A stretch of DNA of 64,000 nt, from NCBI RefSeq assembly GCF_015169395.1, contig NZ_CP063458.1, positions 1,612,001 to 1,676,000 on the forward strand, in the 5' to 3' direction. The notes beneath the pieces are model-generated. The model made no database searches. It saw only the letters and a list, made by a program, of their open reading frames with translations, and was not told where the DNA came from. The DNA comes from Humisphaera borealis (lineage in GTDB: Bacteria > Planctomycetota > Phycisphaerae > Tepidisphaerales > Tepidisphaeraceae). This document shows positions 1-6,994 of this stretch, one piece after another (the first letter of the stretch is position 1; every line of letters begins with the position of its first letter). The translations under genes and the position numbers were made by a program.

Positions 1-28
1 TTGATGAGCTGGAAAGGAAGTCCATCCA

Positions 29-283
29 ATGAATGAAGTCGCAGATCGAAAGTCCGAATTGAGCGATCGCCGGATGATCGGCCTGACCGCGTGCAACACG
101 CTCAAGGTCCGGTTTCCCGGTCGCAGCGTGGACGTGCTGTTGACGTACCCGGACGACGCCAAGGCGGTGTGCGTCGAGGTGCGGCGGCGGCTCGGCCGGC
201 GGGTCGAGGATCACCAGATCCTCCAGGCCCTGATCAACGAACGAAAGCGCGGCAACGCCGCCGTGAGAGGAAGGAAGCGATGA
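29..283 (+). CDS. Small hypothetical protein, first visible gene of the Mu-like operon
   Basis: This 84-residue, Arg-rich protein of unknown function starts at an ATG preceded by a purine-rich AAGGAAG Shine-Dalgarno about 9 nt upstream. The middle (VDVLLTYPDDAKAVCVEVRRRLG) looks like a short alpha/beta fold, but I do not recognise a family. Its TGA overlaps the ATG of the next gene (ATGA junction), the pattern repeated throughout this operon, so it is probably co-translated with the transposition genes downstream. The operon very likely extends to the left of the window. By position it may be an early regulatory or accessory protein of the Mu-like element; that is inference from context only. 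Confidence 0.6.
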   Translation: MNEVADRKSELSDRRMIGLTACNTLKVRFPGRSVDVLLTYPDDAKAVCVEVRRRLGRRVEDHQILQALINERKRGNAAVRGRKR

Positions 284-546
284 CCGACCGCAAACGGCAA
301 CGACTGATCCGCCGCGTCCGCGATCTGTGGATCGGCTGCGCCACGCTCCGCGGCCAGCTCGACGGCACACGCCACCGCCTGGCGGCGCAGACCGCCCTAG
401 CGACGACCGTCCCGGGGCTGGCGTATCTGGCCCCGACGATCGCCGAGGCGACGGCCGAGGCGATGAGCGACGCGAGCGAGCTGGCAAAGATCGACGCCTG
501 GTGTGCCCAGACGATGGAGCAGCTCGGAAGCGACGTCACTGTCTGA
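280..546 (+). CDS. Hypothetical protein of the Mu-like operon
   Basis: This 88-aa protein has a basic N-terminus (MTDRKRQRLIRRVRDLW) followed by an Ala-rich, probably helical body. The ATG at 280 overlaps the stop of the preceding gene by 4 nt, which argues for translational coupling and decides this start over a longer in-frame extension that begins at 91. No domain recognised. It sits in the early region of a Mu-like element between two other small ORFs. A DNA-binding or accessory role is possible given its basic N-terminus, but nothing in the sequence proves it. Confidence 0.6.
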   Translation: MTDRKRQRLIRRVRDLWIGCATLRGQLDGTRHRLAAQTALATTVPGLAYLAPTIAEATAEAMSDASELAKIDAWCAQTMEQLGSDVTV

Positions 547-599
547 ACGAACGAACAACGCGGCCGGGTGAGCCCGGCCCATTAGATGAAGGGAGTCCC

Positions 600-1322
600 A
601 TGAGTGTCCTGATGGAAGAGCCGCCGGTTTTCGCGACGCCGCCGACGCGCGTCGCCGACCGCGGCATGTTTCAGTTGCGGCAGTACTGCGTGTGCCCGCG
701 CTGTGAGACCGCGATCCCCACCGACTGCGTGCTCCGCCACAACCTGGACGAAGGCGAGAAGGACCTGGGCGAGCGGCGGATTTCGATCTACTGCCCGGCC
801 TGCCTTAGTGCGTACACCGCGTGGTTCGCAATCTCTGACGGGTTCGCCCGCCAGGCGTCGCCGATCAGCGTGGTGAACGACCCGGCCCTGATCGACACGC
901 TCAAGGGCGGGTTGGAGCGGGTGCGCGGCGACCGGCGGGTGGTTCGCGACCAGAGCCCGGTGCCGATCGCCGTGAGCGCCGACGGCGTCAACTCCGTCAC
1001 GCTGGCGCAGCTGGTGGCACAGCAGGAACTGACGCAGCTCAAGCTTGCCGAAACGACGCTGGCGCTGAGCGTCGAGCGGGCGCTGGTGCGGAAGCTGACG
1101 GCCGAGCGGCGTATCCCGCCCAACGCCACCGCCTGCGCCCCGGGCGGGCGGACCGTCCAGGTGGCCCCGTCGCCACGCGTCGCTGAGGCCGCCGCGCTGG
1201 ACGTCGCCCTGGCCGGCGAGGCCCAGGGGCTCGGGGCGGAAACCCAGACCTTCCAGGAGCGGACGATCGACCACGAGTTCGATCAGCGCCCCCCGAACTT
1301 CGACAGTGACTTCGGACTTTAG
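600..1322 (+). CDS. Zinc-ribbon-like hypothetical protein of the Mu-like operon
   Basis: The 240-aa product carries two Cys pairs in its first third (CPRC near residue 30 and CPAC near residue 62) that look like a zinc ribbon. A helical segment follows, probably coiled coil (LAQLVAQQELTQLKLAETTLALSVERAL), and then a polar acidic tail. The ATG at 600 has GGGAG 6-7 nt upstream; an in-frame extension to 327 overlaps the previous gene and is rejected. Function unknown. Several neighbours in this operon also carry CxxC pairs, so small zinc-binding proteins are a theme of this element. A nucleic-acid-binding role is plausible but unproven. Confidence 0.6.
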   Translation: MSVLMEEPPVFATPPTRVADRGMFQLRQYCVCPRCETAIPTDCVLRHNLDEGEKDLGERRISIYCPACLSAYTAWFAISDGFARQASPISVVNDPALIDTLKGGLERVRGDRRVVRDQSPVPIAVSADGVNSVTLAQLVAQQELTQLKLAETTLALSVERALVRKLTAERRIPPNATACAPGGRTVQVAPSPRVAEAAALDVALAGEAQGLGAETQTFQERTIDHEFDQRPPNFDSDFGL

Positions 1323-1355
1323 CCAGGCCCCGTGGCCAGAAAGGAGGTGCGGTTC

Positions 1356-1394
1356 GTGATGGAATCGCAAGTCGCATGGAGGCGACCTCTTTGA
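1356..1394 (+). CDS. Possible leader peptide
   Basis: A near-perfect Shine-Dalgarno (AAAGGAGGT, 1340-1348) is followed by GTG (1356) and ATG (1359) starts in one frame. The frame encodes only 11-12 residues (MESQVAWRRPL) and stops at 1392-1394. It lies directly in front of a stable hairpin and a tRNA-like structure, and ahead of the transposase genes. A strong ribosome site on so short a frame, followed by secondary structure, is the architecture of a translational or attenuation leader. It could instead be the ribosome site of a longer reading frame that I have not recognised. Confidence 0.3.
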   Translation: MMESQVAWRRPL

Positions 1395-1398
1395 ACAG

Positions 1399-1428
1399 CG
1401 TGCCGCCGGAGTCCCGCCTGGCGGCACG
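1399..1428 (+). promoter_or_regulatory. Stable hairpin between leader peptide and tRNA-like element
   Basis: CGTGCCGCC at 1399-1407 pairs perfectly with GGCGGCACG at 1420-1428 around a 12-nt loop. No T-run follows, so it is not a canonical intrinsic terminator. It sits 4 nt after the stop of the putative leader peptide and 4 nt before the tRNA-like structure, so it may affect ribosome or polymerase progress into the transposase genes. Confidence 0.35.
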
Positions 1429-1432
1429 TCTT

Positions 1433-1500
1433 GAACGGTTTGGAAGGATGTGCCCGCGGAATCGAGGCACGTTCGGCAGGTTCGACCCCTGCCCCGTTCG
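1433..1500 (+). ncRNA. tRNA-like structure (reduced or decayed tRNA)
   Basis: A perfect T-arm is visible: stem GCAGG (1476-1480) and CCTGC (1488-1492) enclosing a TTCGACC loop. An acceptor stem GAACGGT (1433-1439) faces CCCGTTC (1493-1499) with six of seven pairs, then discriminator G1500. A 5-nt variable region (1471-1475) separates the T-arm from a 5-bp stem GTGCC/GGCAC (1450-1454, 1466-1470). That stem has an 11-nt loop containing GG, so it could be either a D-arm or an anticodon arm. Only one of those two arms is present, so the 68-nt structure is short. No CCA is encoded. It may be a tRNA pseudogene, a recombination scar, or a regulatory mimic in front of the transposase operon. Confidence 0.4.
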
Positions 1501-1502
1501 TT

Positions 1503-1721
1503 GTGACCGACGGCGTCGACATCTTCCTTCGCAACGCCTCGGTCGACGAGCTGGACATCTGGATCGACCAGGGCGGCGAGCTGCCGGCCCGCGTGAGGCT
1601 GCGTTACCTGCGCGAGCGGGAGATACGCCAGGCCGTCCGGGCCGGCGTGCACGAACGGACGATCGAACGGGCGCAGGTCGACAAGGAGCGTCGGCAGGCT
1701 CACAAGGAGAAAGTGGCATGA
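1503..1721 (+). CDS. Small hypothetical protein preceding the transposase
   Basis: From the GTG at 1503 this frame encodes 72 residues. It begins VTDGVDIFLRNASVDELDIW and ends in a highly charged helix (RLRYLREREIRQAVRAG...), possibly a DNA- or protein-binding helix. The TGA overlaps the ATG of the transposase gene by 4 nt, indicating translational coupling. The frame is open upstream to 1431, but that part runs through the tRNA-like structure. The product may be a transposition accessory or regulator; no family recognised. Confidence 0.5.
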   Translation: MTDGVDIFLRNASVDELDIWIDQGGELPARVRLRYLREREIRQAVRAGVHERTIERAQVDKERRQAHKEKVA

Positions 1722-3850
1722 CATCCGCGGCGGGCCATCTCACGATCGCTTCCTCCCCCACCGAGGGGCCGGGTTTCCCTATGCCGGTTTCCGGTGTTGC
1801 GGTTGAGGGTGGTTCGCCACGGGCGTCAGGCATCGCTTTCATCTCGTCGGCCGAGGCGGCCGAGCGGTCGGGCCGGAACGTCGGCCACGTCAACCGCATG
1901 TGTGCCACGGTCTGGTTTGCCCAGGGGCTGGCCCGCCAGGAGAAACGCGGCAAGGCGCGGGCGGGCTGGTACGTGAGCGAGGAAGCCGACCCTGCCTTCG
2001 CACGGGTGAAGATGGCGGCGGACATCGGCACCGACCTGCGCCACCTGTCCGAACGCCAGCGGCAGAACTCGGCGTACCGCAAGCAGATCCTCGACGCCTG
2101 GAGTGCCGCCTGCACGGCCGCCTACCAGCTCGGCTTCGATCGCAACGCGGCGACCGGGCGATTCGTCCAGCAACTGCTGCTGGGCGAGGTGCCCGCGTTT
2201 CGCGGTGAGTCGATCAAGATCAATCGATCGACCCTCTACAACTGGCAGCGGCGGTACCAGGCCGGCGGTCTGGCGGCGCTGGCCGACGCGCGGGGAACGC
2301 AACAGGCGGCGGAGGCCGCGGCCAAGGCGGACGATCCGTTCTTCGCCCGGGTGAAGGAGCTGTACCTGACGCAGAACCGGCCGAGCCTGGCGGACTGCGT
2401 GAAGTTCGCGTCGATCGACGCGCGCAAGCGTGGCTGGCCGGTGCACAACTACAAGGCGTGCCAGCGGATGATCGCCGCCATTCCCCGCCAGGTCGTGATC
2501 CTGATGCGCGAGGGGGAGAAGGCCCATTACGACAAGTGCGAACCGCCGATCGTCCGCGACTACTACGGCCTGCGGAGCAACTCGATCTGGTGCGCGGACC
2601 ATCACACGCTCGACATCCAGTGCGCCGTGCCGGACGGCAAGGGCGGGATGAAGCACGCCCGGCCGACGCTCAGCGGGTTCGAGGATCTGCGCAGCCGGAT
2701 GATCGTCGGGTGGCAGATCTCCGCCGCCGCCCCCAACGCCGACGTGATCCTGGCGAGCTTCGAGGCAGCGGCCGGCGAGTGCGGCCTCCCCGACCAGGTG
2801 CTGATCGACAACGGCAAGGACTTCGACAGCCGCACGCTCCAGGGCGTGACCAAGAAGGAGCGCCGCGAGGGGGCCGCGCCCGACCGGGTGATCGGTGCCT
2901 TCGTGCTGTGCGGTGTGAACGTGGCGCACGCCAAGCCGTACGCGCCCAAGAGCAAGCCGATCGAGCGGGCGTTCGGGACTGTGGCCAAGGGGTTCAGCAA
3001 GTGGTGGTCGACCTACACCGGCGGGACGACGGCGACCAAGCCCGAGGGGCTGGCCGACGCGATGAAGGCCGGCAAGGCCCCGACGCTGGAGGAGCTGCGC
3101 GAGAGTTTCGCGGAGTGGCTGGCGGCGGGCTACCACGATTGCGTGCACACCGGCCACGCGATGGACGGCCAGACGCCGCGTGAGGCGTTCGCCGCCAACC
3201 TGGACCGCAAGCGGACGATGGAGCGGGATCTGCTCTCGTTCGCCTGCCTGCCGCGGTACGGGCCGCTGAAGGTCGGCCGCCAGGGTGTGACCTGGAAGGG
3301 CATGTTCTTCGGTGCCTTCGATTCGAACGTACAGGCGCTGTACGGCAAGCAAGTGCTGATCGCCGTCGGCGACAACCTGAGCGAGGGCGTCTACGTGCTG
3401 GACCTGGACGGCCGGCTGGTGTGCAAGGCCCCGCCGAATCTCCGGCTGCCGTTCAACGCCGACAAGGAGACGCTGCGCGAGGCGACGAAGCTGCAGAAGC
3501 AGGTGCGGAAGCTCAAGAAGGACTACGTGGACAACCGGCCGAAGATGGCCCTGGACCCGCTGCAGATGCTCGGCGAGCTTGCGGCGGAGAAGGCTTTGGC
3601 CGCCCAGCCGAAATCCGAGGACCCGCCGCCGAGCATTGCCCCCCATCGAACCGCGTTCGACGACCAGTTGCCGCAGATTCGAGAGGCGTTCGAAACGCCT
3701 GCGCGGCAGGCGGTCGGAGCGGAGTCGGTGCCCCTGCCGTCGCGGTTCTCTTACGAAAGCAAAACGACCGGCGGCGACGCCGGCGACCAGACCGCCGGAC
3801 CATCGCTGCGCGACTACCTCGCGCTGCGTCAACGGGAGGAGGAGTCATGA
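1718..3850 (+). CDS. Mu-type (MuA-like) DDE transposase
   Basis: This 710-aa protein catalyses strand transfer of the element by the RNase-H-fold DDE mechanism. The N-terminal part contains HTH-like DNA-binding segments (about residues 45-110 and 160-190, the latter with STLYNWQRRY). The integrase core follows with D294 (WCADHH), D364 (LIDNGKDF) and E416 (KPIERAFG), a spacing close to that of phage Mu MuA. After it come a Mu-transposase C-terminal beta-barrel region (about 505-575) and a basic, coiled tail suited to partner contacts. The ATG at 1718 overlaps the previous stop; the in-frame extension to 1376 runs through the leader and tRNA-like block and is rejected. Its TGA overlaps the MuB-like gene, as expected of an A-B pair. 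Confidence 0.9.
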   Translation: MTSAAGHLTIASSPTEGPGFPMPVSGVAVEGGSPRASGIAFISSAEAAERSGRNVGHVNRMCATVWFAQGLARQEKRGKARAGWYVSEEADPAFARVKMAADIGTDLRHLSERQRQNSAYRKQILDAWSAACTAAYQLGFDRNAATGRFVQQLLLGEVPAFRGESIKINRSTLYNWQRRYQAGGLAALADARGTQQAAEAAAKADDPFFARVKELYLTQNRPSLADCVKFASIDARKRGWPVHNYKACQRMIAAIPRQVVILMREGEKAHYDKCEPPIVRDYYGLRSNSIWCADHHTLDIQCAVPDGKGGMKHARPTLSGFEDLRSRMIVGWQISAAAPNADVILASFEAAAGECGLPDQVLIDNGKDFDSRTLQGVTKKERREGAAPDRVIGAFVLCGVNVAHAKPYAPKSKPIERAFGTVAKGFSKWWSTYTGGTTATKPEGLADAMKAGKAPTLEELRESFAEWLAAGYHDCVHTGHAMDGQTPREAFAANLDRKRTMERDLLSFACLPRYGPLKVGRQGVTWKGMFFGAFDSNVQALYGKQVLIAVGDNLSEGVYVLDLDGRLVCKAPPNLRLPFNADKETLREATKLQKQVRKLKKDYVDNRPKMALDPLQMLGELAAEKALAAQPKSEDPPPSIAPHRTAFDDQLPQIREAFETPARQAVGAESVPLPSRFSYESKTTGGDAGDQTAGPSLRDYLALRQREEES

Positions 3851-5007
3851 ATGACGCCAAAGCCCGCGACGCGCTGATCGGCCGGGAACGTATCAGAGGA
3901 GCGTCAAGGATGATCGCTGAAGGCACGGAGGCTGCCTCGGTTACACCCGAGCAGATTAGCCAAGTCGCGCAGGACGTGGAGCTGTTCGTCCGCGCTCACA
4001 AGATTGACCGCAAGGCCGTCGCCAAAGCCCTGGGCTATTCGCCCGGGGTGATTTCCGAGTTCCTCAAAGGAGGATACGCCGGGAACAAGGGCCTGGTCGC
4101 GATCCAACTGGAGCAGTGGCTCGTTGAGGAGGAGGAACGCCGAAGCCGGCCGACCACCACGCAGTTCGTCTGGACGAACGTGGCGATGGAGATCAAGGCG
4201 GCGGCGAACTACTGCCTGGACTACCGAAAGATCGGCCTCGTGTTCGGGCCGGATACCGCCGGCCTGGGCAAGACAACGGCGCTCCGTGCGATCCACCAGG
4301 AGCTCGGCCCCAGGCGGTCGAGCCTGGTGACCATCGACAAGGTGGACGCCAACCCGACCGGTCTGCTCAAGAAGATCAGCGTGGGAATGCACATTGAGGA
4401 CCGGGGAAGCAACCGCGCCCGCTTCGAGCGGATCGTGGAGAAGCTCAACGGCCGCTCGCACCTGCTGCTGGTCGACCAGGTCCACAACCTGCGCGAGGCC
4501 AAGGGGGACAAGCCGCTCTACATCCTGGCGGACCTGTACGACGCTACGCAGACGGCCCAGCTCTGGAGCGGCACGGCCGACCTGGTGACCTACCTCGACC
4601 GCCAGCGTTCAAAGGCGGCGGACGAGTCGTTGGCGCAGATCCGCAGCCGGATCATGCCTTGCATCGACTTGATGGCTGGCGTGCGTCACGGCGGCGGCGA
4701 CAACGGCGAGCCGCTGGTGACGATCGAGCAGGTAGTTGAGATGTTCGCCAAGAACAAGCTCCGCCTGGTGCCGACCACCGCGCGGTTCCTGTGCAAGCTG
4801 GCCAACCTGCCGGACAGCGGCGGCATCCGGTTGTGCGTCCAGATCGTCGAGTACGCCACGATGATGGGGGAGATCTCCGGGGCCAAGTCGATCGACGTGC
4901 CGCTTCTCCAGGCGGCGATGCGTCGGAGCCTGTTGCAGAGCCGGGCCGAGGCGCTGCTGTCGCACACCCTCAACGAGTTGCCCATGCGGGCGGCAAGGAC
5001 GGCATGA
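3847..5007 (+). CDS. MuB-like AAA+ transposition ATPase
   Basis: This 386-aa protein should be the ATP-dependent target-capture partner of the adjacent transposase. Residues about 30-85 form a HTH of the lambda-repressor type (KAVAKALGYSPGVISEFLKGG), as in MuB. An AAA+ ATPase follows, with Walker A GPDTAGLGKTT at residues 134-144 and Walker B LLLVDQV around D210. The usual Glu after the Walker B Asp is Gln here, which could slow ATP hydrolysis. The start ATG at 3847 overlaps the transposase stop by 4 nt and is preceded by GGAGGAG. The order A then B, translationally coupled, is typical of Mu-like elements and supports the assignment. Confidence 0.88.
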   Translation: MNDAKARDALIGRERIRGASRMIAEGTEAASVTPEQISQVAQDVELFVRAHKIDRKAVAKALGYSPGVISEFLKGGYAGNKGLVAIQLEQWLVEEEERRSRPTTTQFVWTNVAMEIKAAANYCLDYRKIGLVFGPDTAGLGKTTALRAIHQELGPRRSSLVTIDKVDANPTGLLKKISVGMHIEDRGSNRARFERIVEKLNGRSHLLLVDQVHNLREAKGDKPLYILADLYDATQTAQLWSGTADLVTYLDRQRSKAADESLAQIRSRIMPCIDLMAGVRHGGGDNGEPLVTIEQVVEMFAKNKLRLVPTTARFLCKLANLPDSGGIRLCVQIVEYATMMGEISGAKSIDVPLLQAAMRRSLLQSRAEALLSHTLNELPMRAARTA

Positions 5008-5351
5008 CCCTCAGGCAACGCATTGAGGCAGCAAACGCTGCCGTCCTGAACGCGGGCACCCGTGTCCGCCAGCTTCATCATTTCTACGGAATGGATGAGC
5101 TTCTGAGGCACGGGGCGTCCGAGTTCGAAGCGATCGATGAGCTCGAAGTGCTGATCGACGAGTTGGTCGCCATGAGAGACGTTGGCGACAACAGCGACGT
5201 GATGGCGGCTGCGCTTCGCATCTGTGCGGCGAGCCTCTTTCTCTCTTCCTTAGGCGCAATGCGCGGCGTGATCCCGACCGAATCGCTAGTCCATGCGCCA
5301 CTCGATTTGAGTCGTCCGCAGGATCGAAGTCACAACGAAGGCGAGGGCTGA
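5004..5351 (+). CDS. Hypothetical protein of the Mu-like operon
   Basis: This 115-aa protein starts with ATG overlapping the stop of the MuB-like gene (ATGA). The sequence is predicted to be largely helical (TLRQRIEAANAAVLN..., EFEAIDELEVLIDELVAMRD), with a hydrophobic segment near residues 70-85 that may be a buried helix rather than a membrane span. No domain is recognised. It lies between MuB and the GemA-like gene, where Mu-like elements carry small non-essential early proteins. Confidence 0.6.
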   Translation: MTLRQRIEAANAAVLNAGTRVRQLHHFYGMDELLRHGASEFEAIDELEVLIDELVAMRDVGDNSDVMAAALRICAASLFLSSLGAMRGVIPTESLVHAPLDLSRPQDRSHNEGEG

Positions 5352-5353
5352 TC

Positions 5354-5911
5354 ATGCCGACCAACCCACAACTCAAGATCCTCCACATCGCCGCCCGCCA
5401 GGTGGGCCTGATCGTCGGGAATGACTCGGTCCGCTGGCGCCTGCTCCTGCGCAACGTCGGGGACGTTGATTCGAGCAAGAGCCTGGACAACGCCGGCGTC
5501 GAGGACGTCATGGCGGTGATGGAGGACATGGGCTTCATCGACATTCGCGGGGCCGGTTACTGGAGCGGCAAGGTGCGCCGCCGCAACTGCGCGTGCGGGG
5601 AGCGGATGGCTCGGAAGATCGAGCAGCTCGCCGCCGGCAGCCGGTACGCGCTGGGGGCGATGTGCCGCCGGATGAGCCGCAACCGCACGGAGTACGTCGG
5701 CGAGCTGACCCCGCGCGAGGCGTGGGAGCTGATCGAAGCCTACAAGGCGGCGAACGAACGGGACCGCGTCCAGCCGCCCCTGTTCGACGCTTCGCCCTAT
5801 CGAACTTCTCGCAAGGATGCGCCCCCTGGGGCCACTCGGGAGGAAGCCGGCACGGACGCCGGCACCGGTCTTTCAGTCCAGGTCCAGGAGGACGAAGAGG
5901 TCCCTTTCTAA
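5354..5911 (+). CDS. GemA/Gp16-family phage protein (DUF1018)
   Basis: The first 60 residues (LKILHIAARQVGL...RWRLLLRNVGDVDSSKSLDNAGVEDVMAVMEDMGF) fit the pattern of the Mu Gp16/GemA family, small early proteins that affect host gene expression and DNA supercoiling during Mu infection. The rest of the 185-aa protein has a CxCG pair (NCACGERM), a helical segment with TPREAWELIEAYK, and a disordered acidic tail ending in EDEEVPF. It starts 2 nt after the preceding gene. GemA next to A and B genes is a hallmark of Mu-like elements, so this gene independently supports the identity of the operon. Confidence 0.75.
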   Translation: MPTNPQLKILHIAARQVGLIVGNDSVRWRLLLRNVGDVDSSKSLDNAGVEDVMAVMEDMGFIDIRGAGYWSGKVRRRNCACGERMARKIEQLAAGSRYALGAMCRRMSRNRTEYVGELTPREAWELIEAYKAANERDRVQPPLFDASPYRTSRKDAPPGATREEAGTDAGTGLSVQVQEDEEVPF

Positions 5912-5920
5912 GGAGTCGCC

Positions 5921-6160
5921 ATGTCCGTTGTCGCATTGCCGATCGTGAGCGCCGCCGATGCGGTGCTGAGCCTGCGCGGCTCATTCTGCCCGGGCTGCCG
6001 GGGCCGCAAGAAGCCGAAGCAGACGGTGTGCTTCGAGTGCTATTCGAAGCTGTCGCGACCCCAGCGGCAGAACCTCTACAAGCGGGTGGGCAGCGGCTAT
6101 GAAGCCGCCGTCGCCAGCGCGTTGCAAACGCTGGGCGTGGAGACGCTGGAGTGCAAATGA
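5921..6160 (+). CDS. Small Cys-rich (zinc-binding) protein
   Basis: This 79-aa protein has CPGC at about residues 23-26 and CFEC at about 37-40, a compact zinc-ribbon layout with a basic linker (RGRKKPKQT). GAGTCGCC precedes the ATG, only a weak Shine-Dalgarno. Its stop overlaps the next gene's ATG. It is probably a small nucleic-acid-binding or adaptor protein of the element. Family unknown to me. Confidence 0.6.
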   Translation: MSVVALPIVSAADAVLSLRGSFCPGCRGRKKPKQTVCFECYSKLSRPQRQNLYKRVGSGYEAAVASALQTLGVETLECK

Positions 6161-6402
6161 AGGTGACGATTATCGACCTCTGGCCGATTGAGGCAGTTTG
6201 CTCGATCTGCGGGGCGAACACACTTTCTCAATGGGGGGTACCGCGGCATAACGGTGACCTCGTCTCCAACCAGTGGAAGGGGGAATGGTCAGGTTCTCCG
6301 GCCTGCGAGCCGTGCTTCAAGGCTCATGCCGCAGGCCGCCTTGTGACATGTGATCACCTTTACGCGAGGTCCACGGATGGATCAGACCACACCCACCAGT
6401 AA
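6157..6402 (+). CDS. Small Cys-rich hypothetical protein
   Basis: The 81-aa product contains CSIC near residues 15-18 and CEPC near residues 49-52, followed by HAAGRLVTCDH, so it may bind zinc through two Cys pairs. It starts at the ATG overlapping the upstream TGA and runs 26 nt into the next gene's coding region. Function unknown; by context it belongs to the Mu-like operon. Confidence 0.5.
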   Translation: MKVTIIDLWPIEAVCSICGANTLSQWGVPRHNGDLVSNQWKGEWSGSPACEPCFKAHAAGRLVTCDHLYARSTDGSDHTHQ

Positions 6403-6994
6403 ACTCGCCGGGGCCGTTCATGCGGAGTATCGGGGCAAGCGCCGCGAGCAGATTCTCGCGCTGCTGGCCGTCGAGCCGCTCACCCTCTGGGAGGCCGCCC
6501 GCAAGCTCGGCGTCTTCGACCACCAGATCTCCGGCGTGTTCACCGCGCTGAACGCCGACGGCTTTATCGTGCGGTCGGGCGACCGCCGGGCCAAGCCGGA
6601 GACGGGCTGCCTGGCGGACGTCTGGCGGCTGGCCAGCGCCGCCGCCGCGATCGCCGCCGGCGACCCGGCCGCCACCTCGACGGCCGACCTGCTGTCGTCG
6701 CTGGGCTATCCCCTCACGCTGTTGATCGACGGCGATTTGTACGACCGCCAGGAGCTGCTGCCGAAGGAGGGTTACCCGGGCGTGCCGTACGCGCGGCGGA
6801 CCGACCAGGGCGGGCTGCGGATCAACGTGCGGGTCGAGCTGATCGCCTGCCCCCATTGCGGCCGGCCGGTCCGCCAGGTGGACGCGGCGACGAAGCGATA
6901 CGCCTGCGGTCGGCCGGAGTGTTACGCATTCTCCCCCAAGCATGTCCAGGAGCCCGGCCGAGGGCCGATGCTCGCATTGATCAAGGAGCGGTGA
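6377..6994 (+). CDS. Winged-helix and zinc-ribbon protein
   Basis: This 205-aa protein has a winged-helix-like N-terminus (residues about 20-70: RREQILALLAVEPLTLWEAARKLGV...ISGVFTALNADGFIV). It reads like the start-to-wing pattern of a small HTH domain that discriminates between states of a gene switch. A zinc-ribbon-like C-terminal segment follows (CPHCGRPV ... CGRPEC, about residues 158-180). The ATG at 6377 lies inside the end of the preceding gene. It may be a transcriptional regulator or DNA-binding accessory factor of the element, directly upstream of the modification-like cassette; that link is inference from position. Confidence 0.6.
   Translation: MDQTTPTSKLAGAVHAEYRGKRREQILALLAVEPLTLWEAARKLGVFDHQISGVFTALNADGFIVRSGDRRAKPETGCLADVWRLASAAAAIAAGDPAATSTADLLSSLGYPLTLLIDGDLYDRQELLPKEGYPGVPYARRTDQGGLRINVRVELIACPHCGRPVRQVDAATKRYACGRPECYAFSPKHVQEPGRGPMLALIKER

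Noticed and set aside
1433-1500. Complete, functional tRNA gene
   Set aside because: Only the T-arm and most of the acceptor stem are standard; one arm is missing and the remaining loop is 11 nt. Kept as a tRNA-like element instead.
582-1724. Long minus-strand open frame opposite the first genes of the Mu-like operon
   Set aside because: Shadow of the GC-rich coding strand: low-complexity Arg/Pro content, no ribosome site and no domain, while the plus strand has coupled genes.
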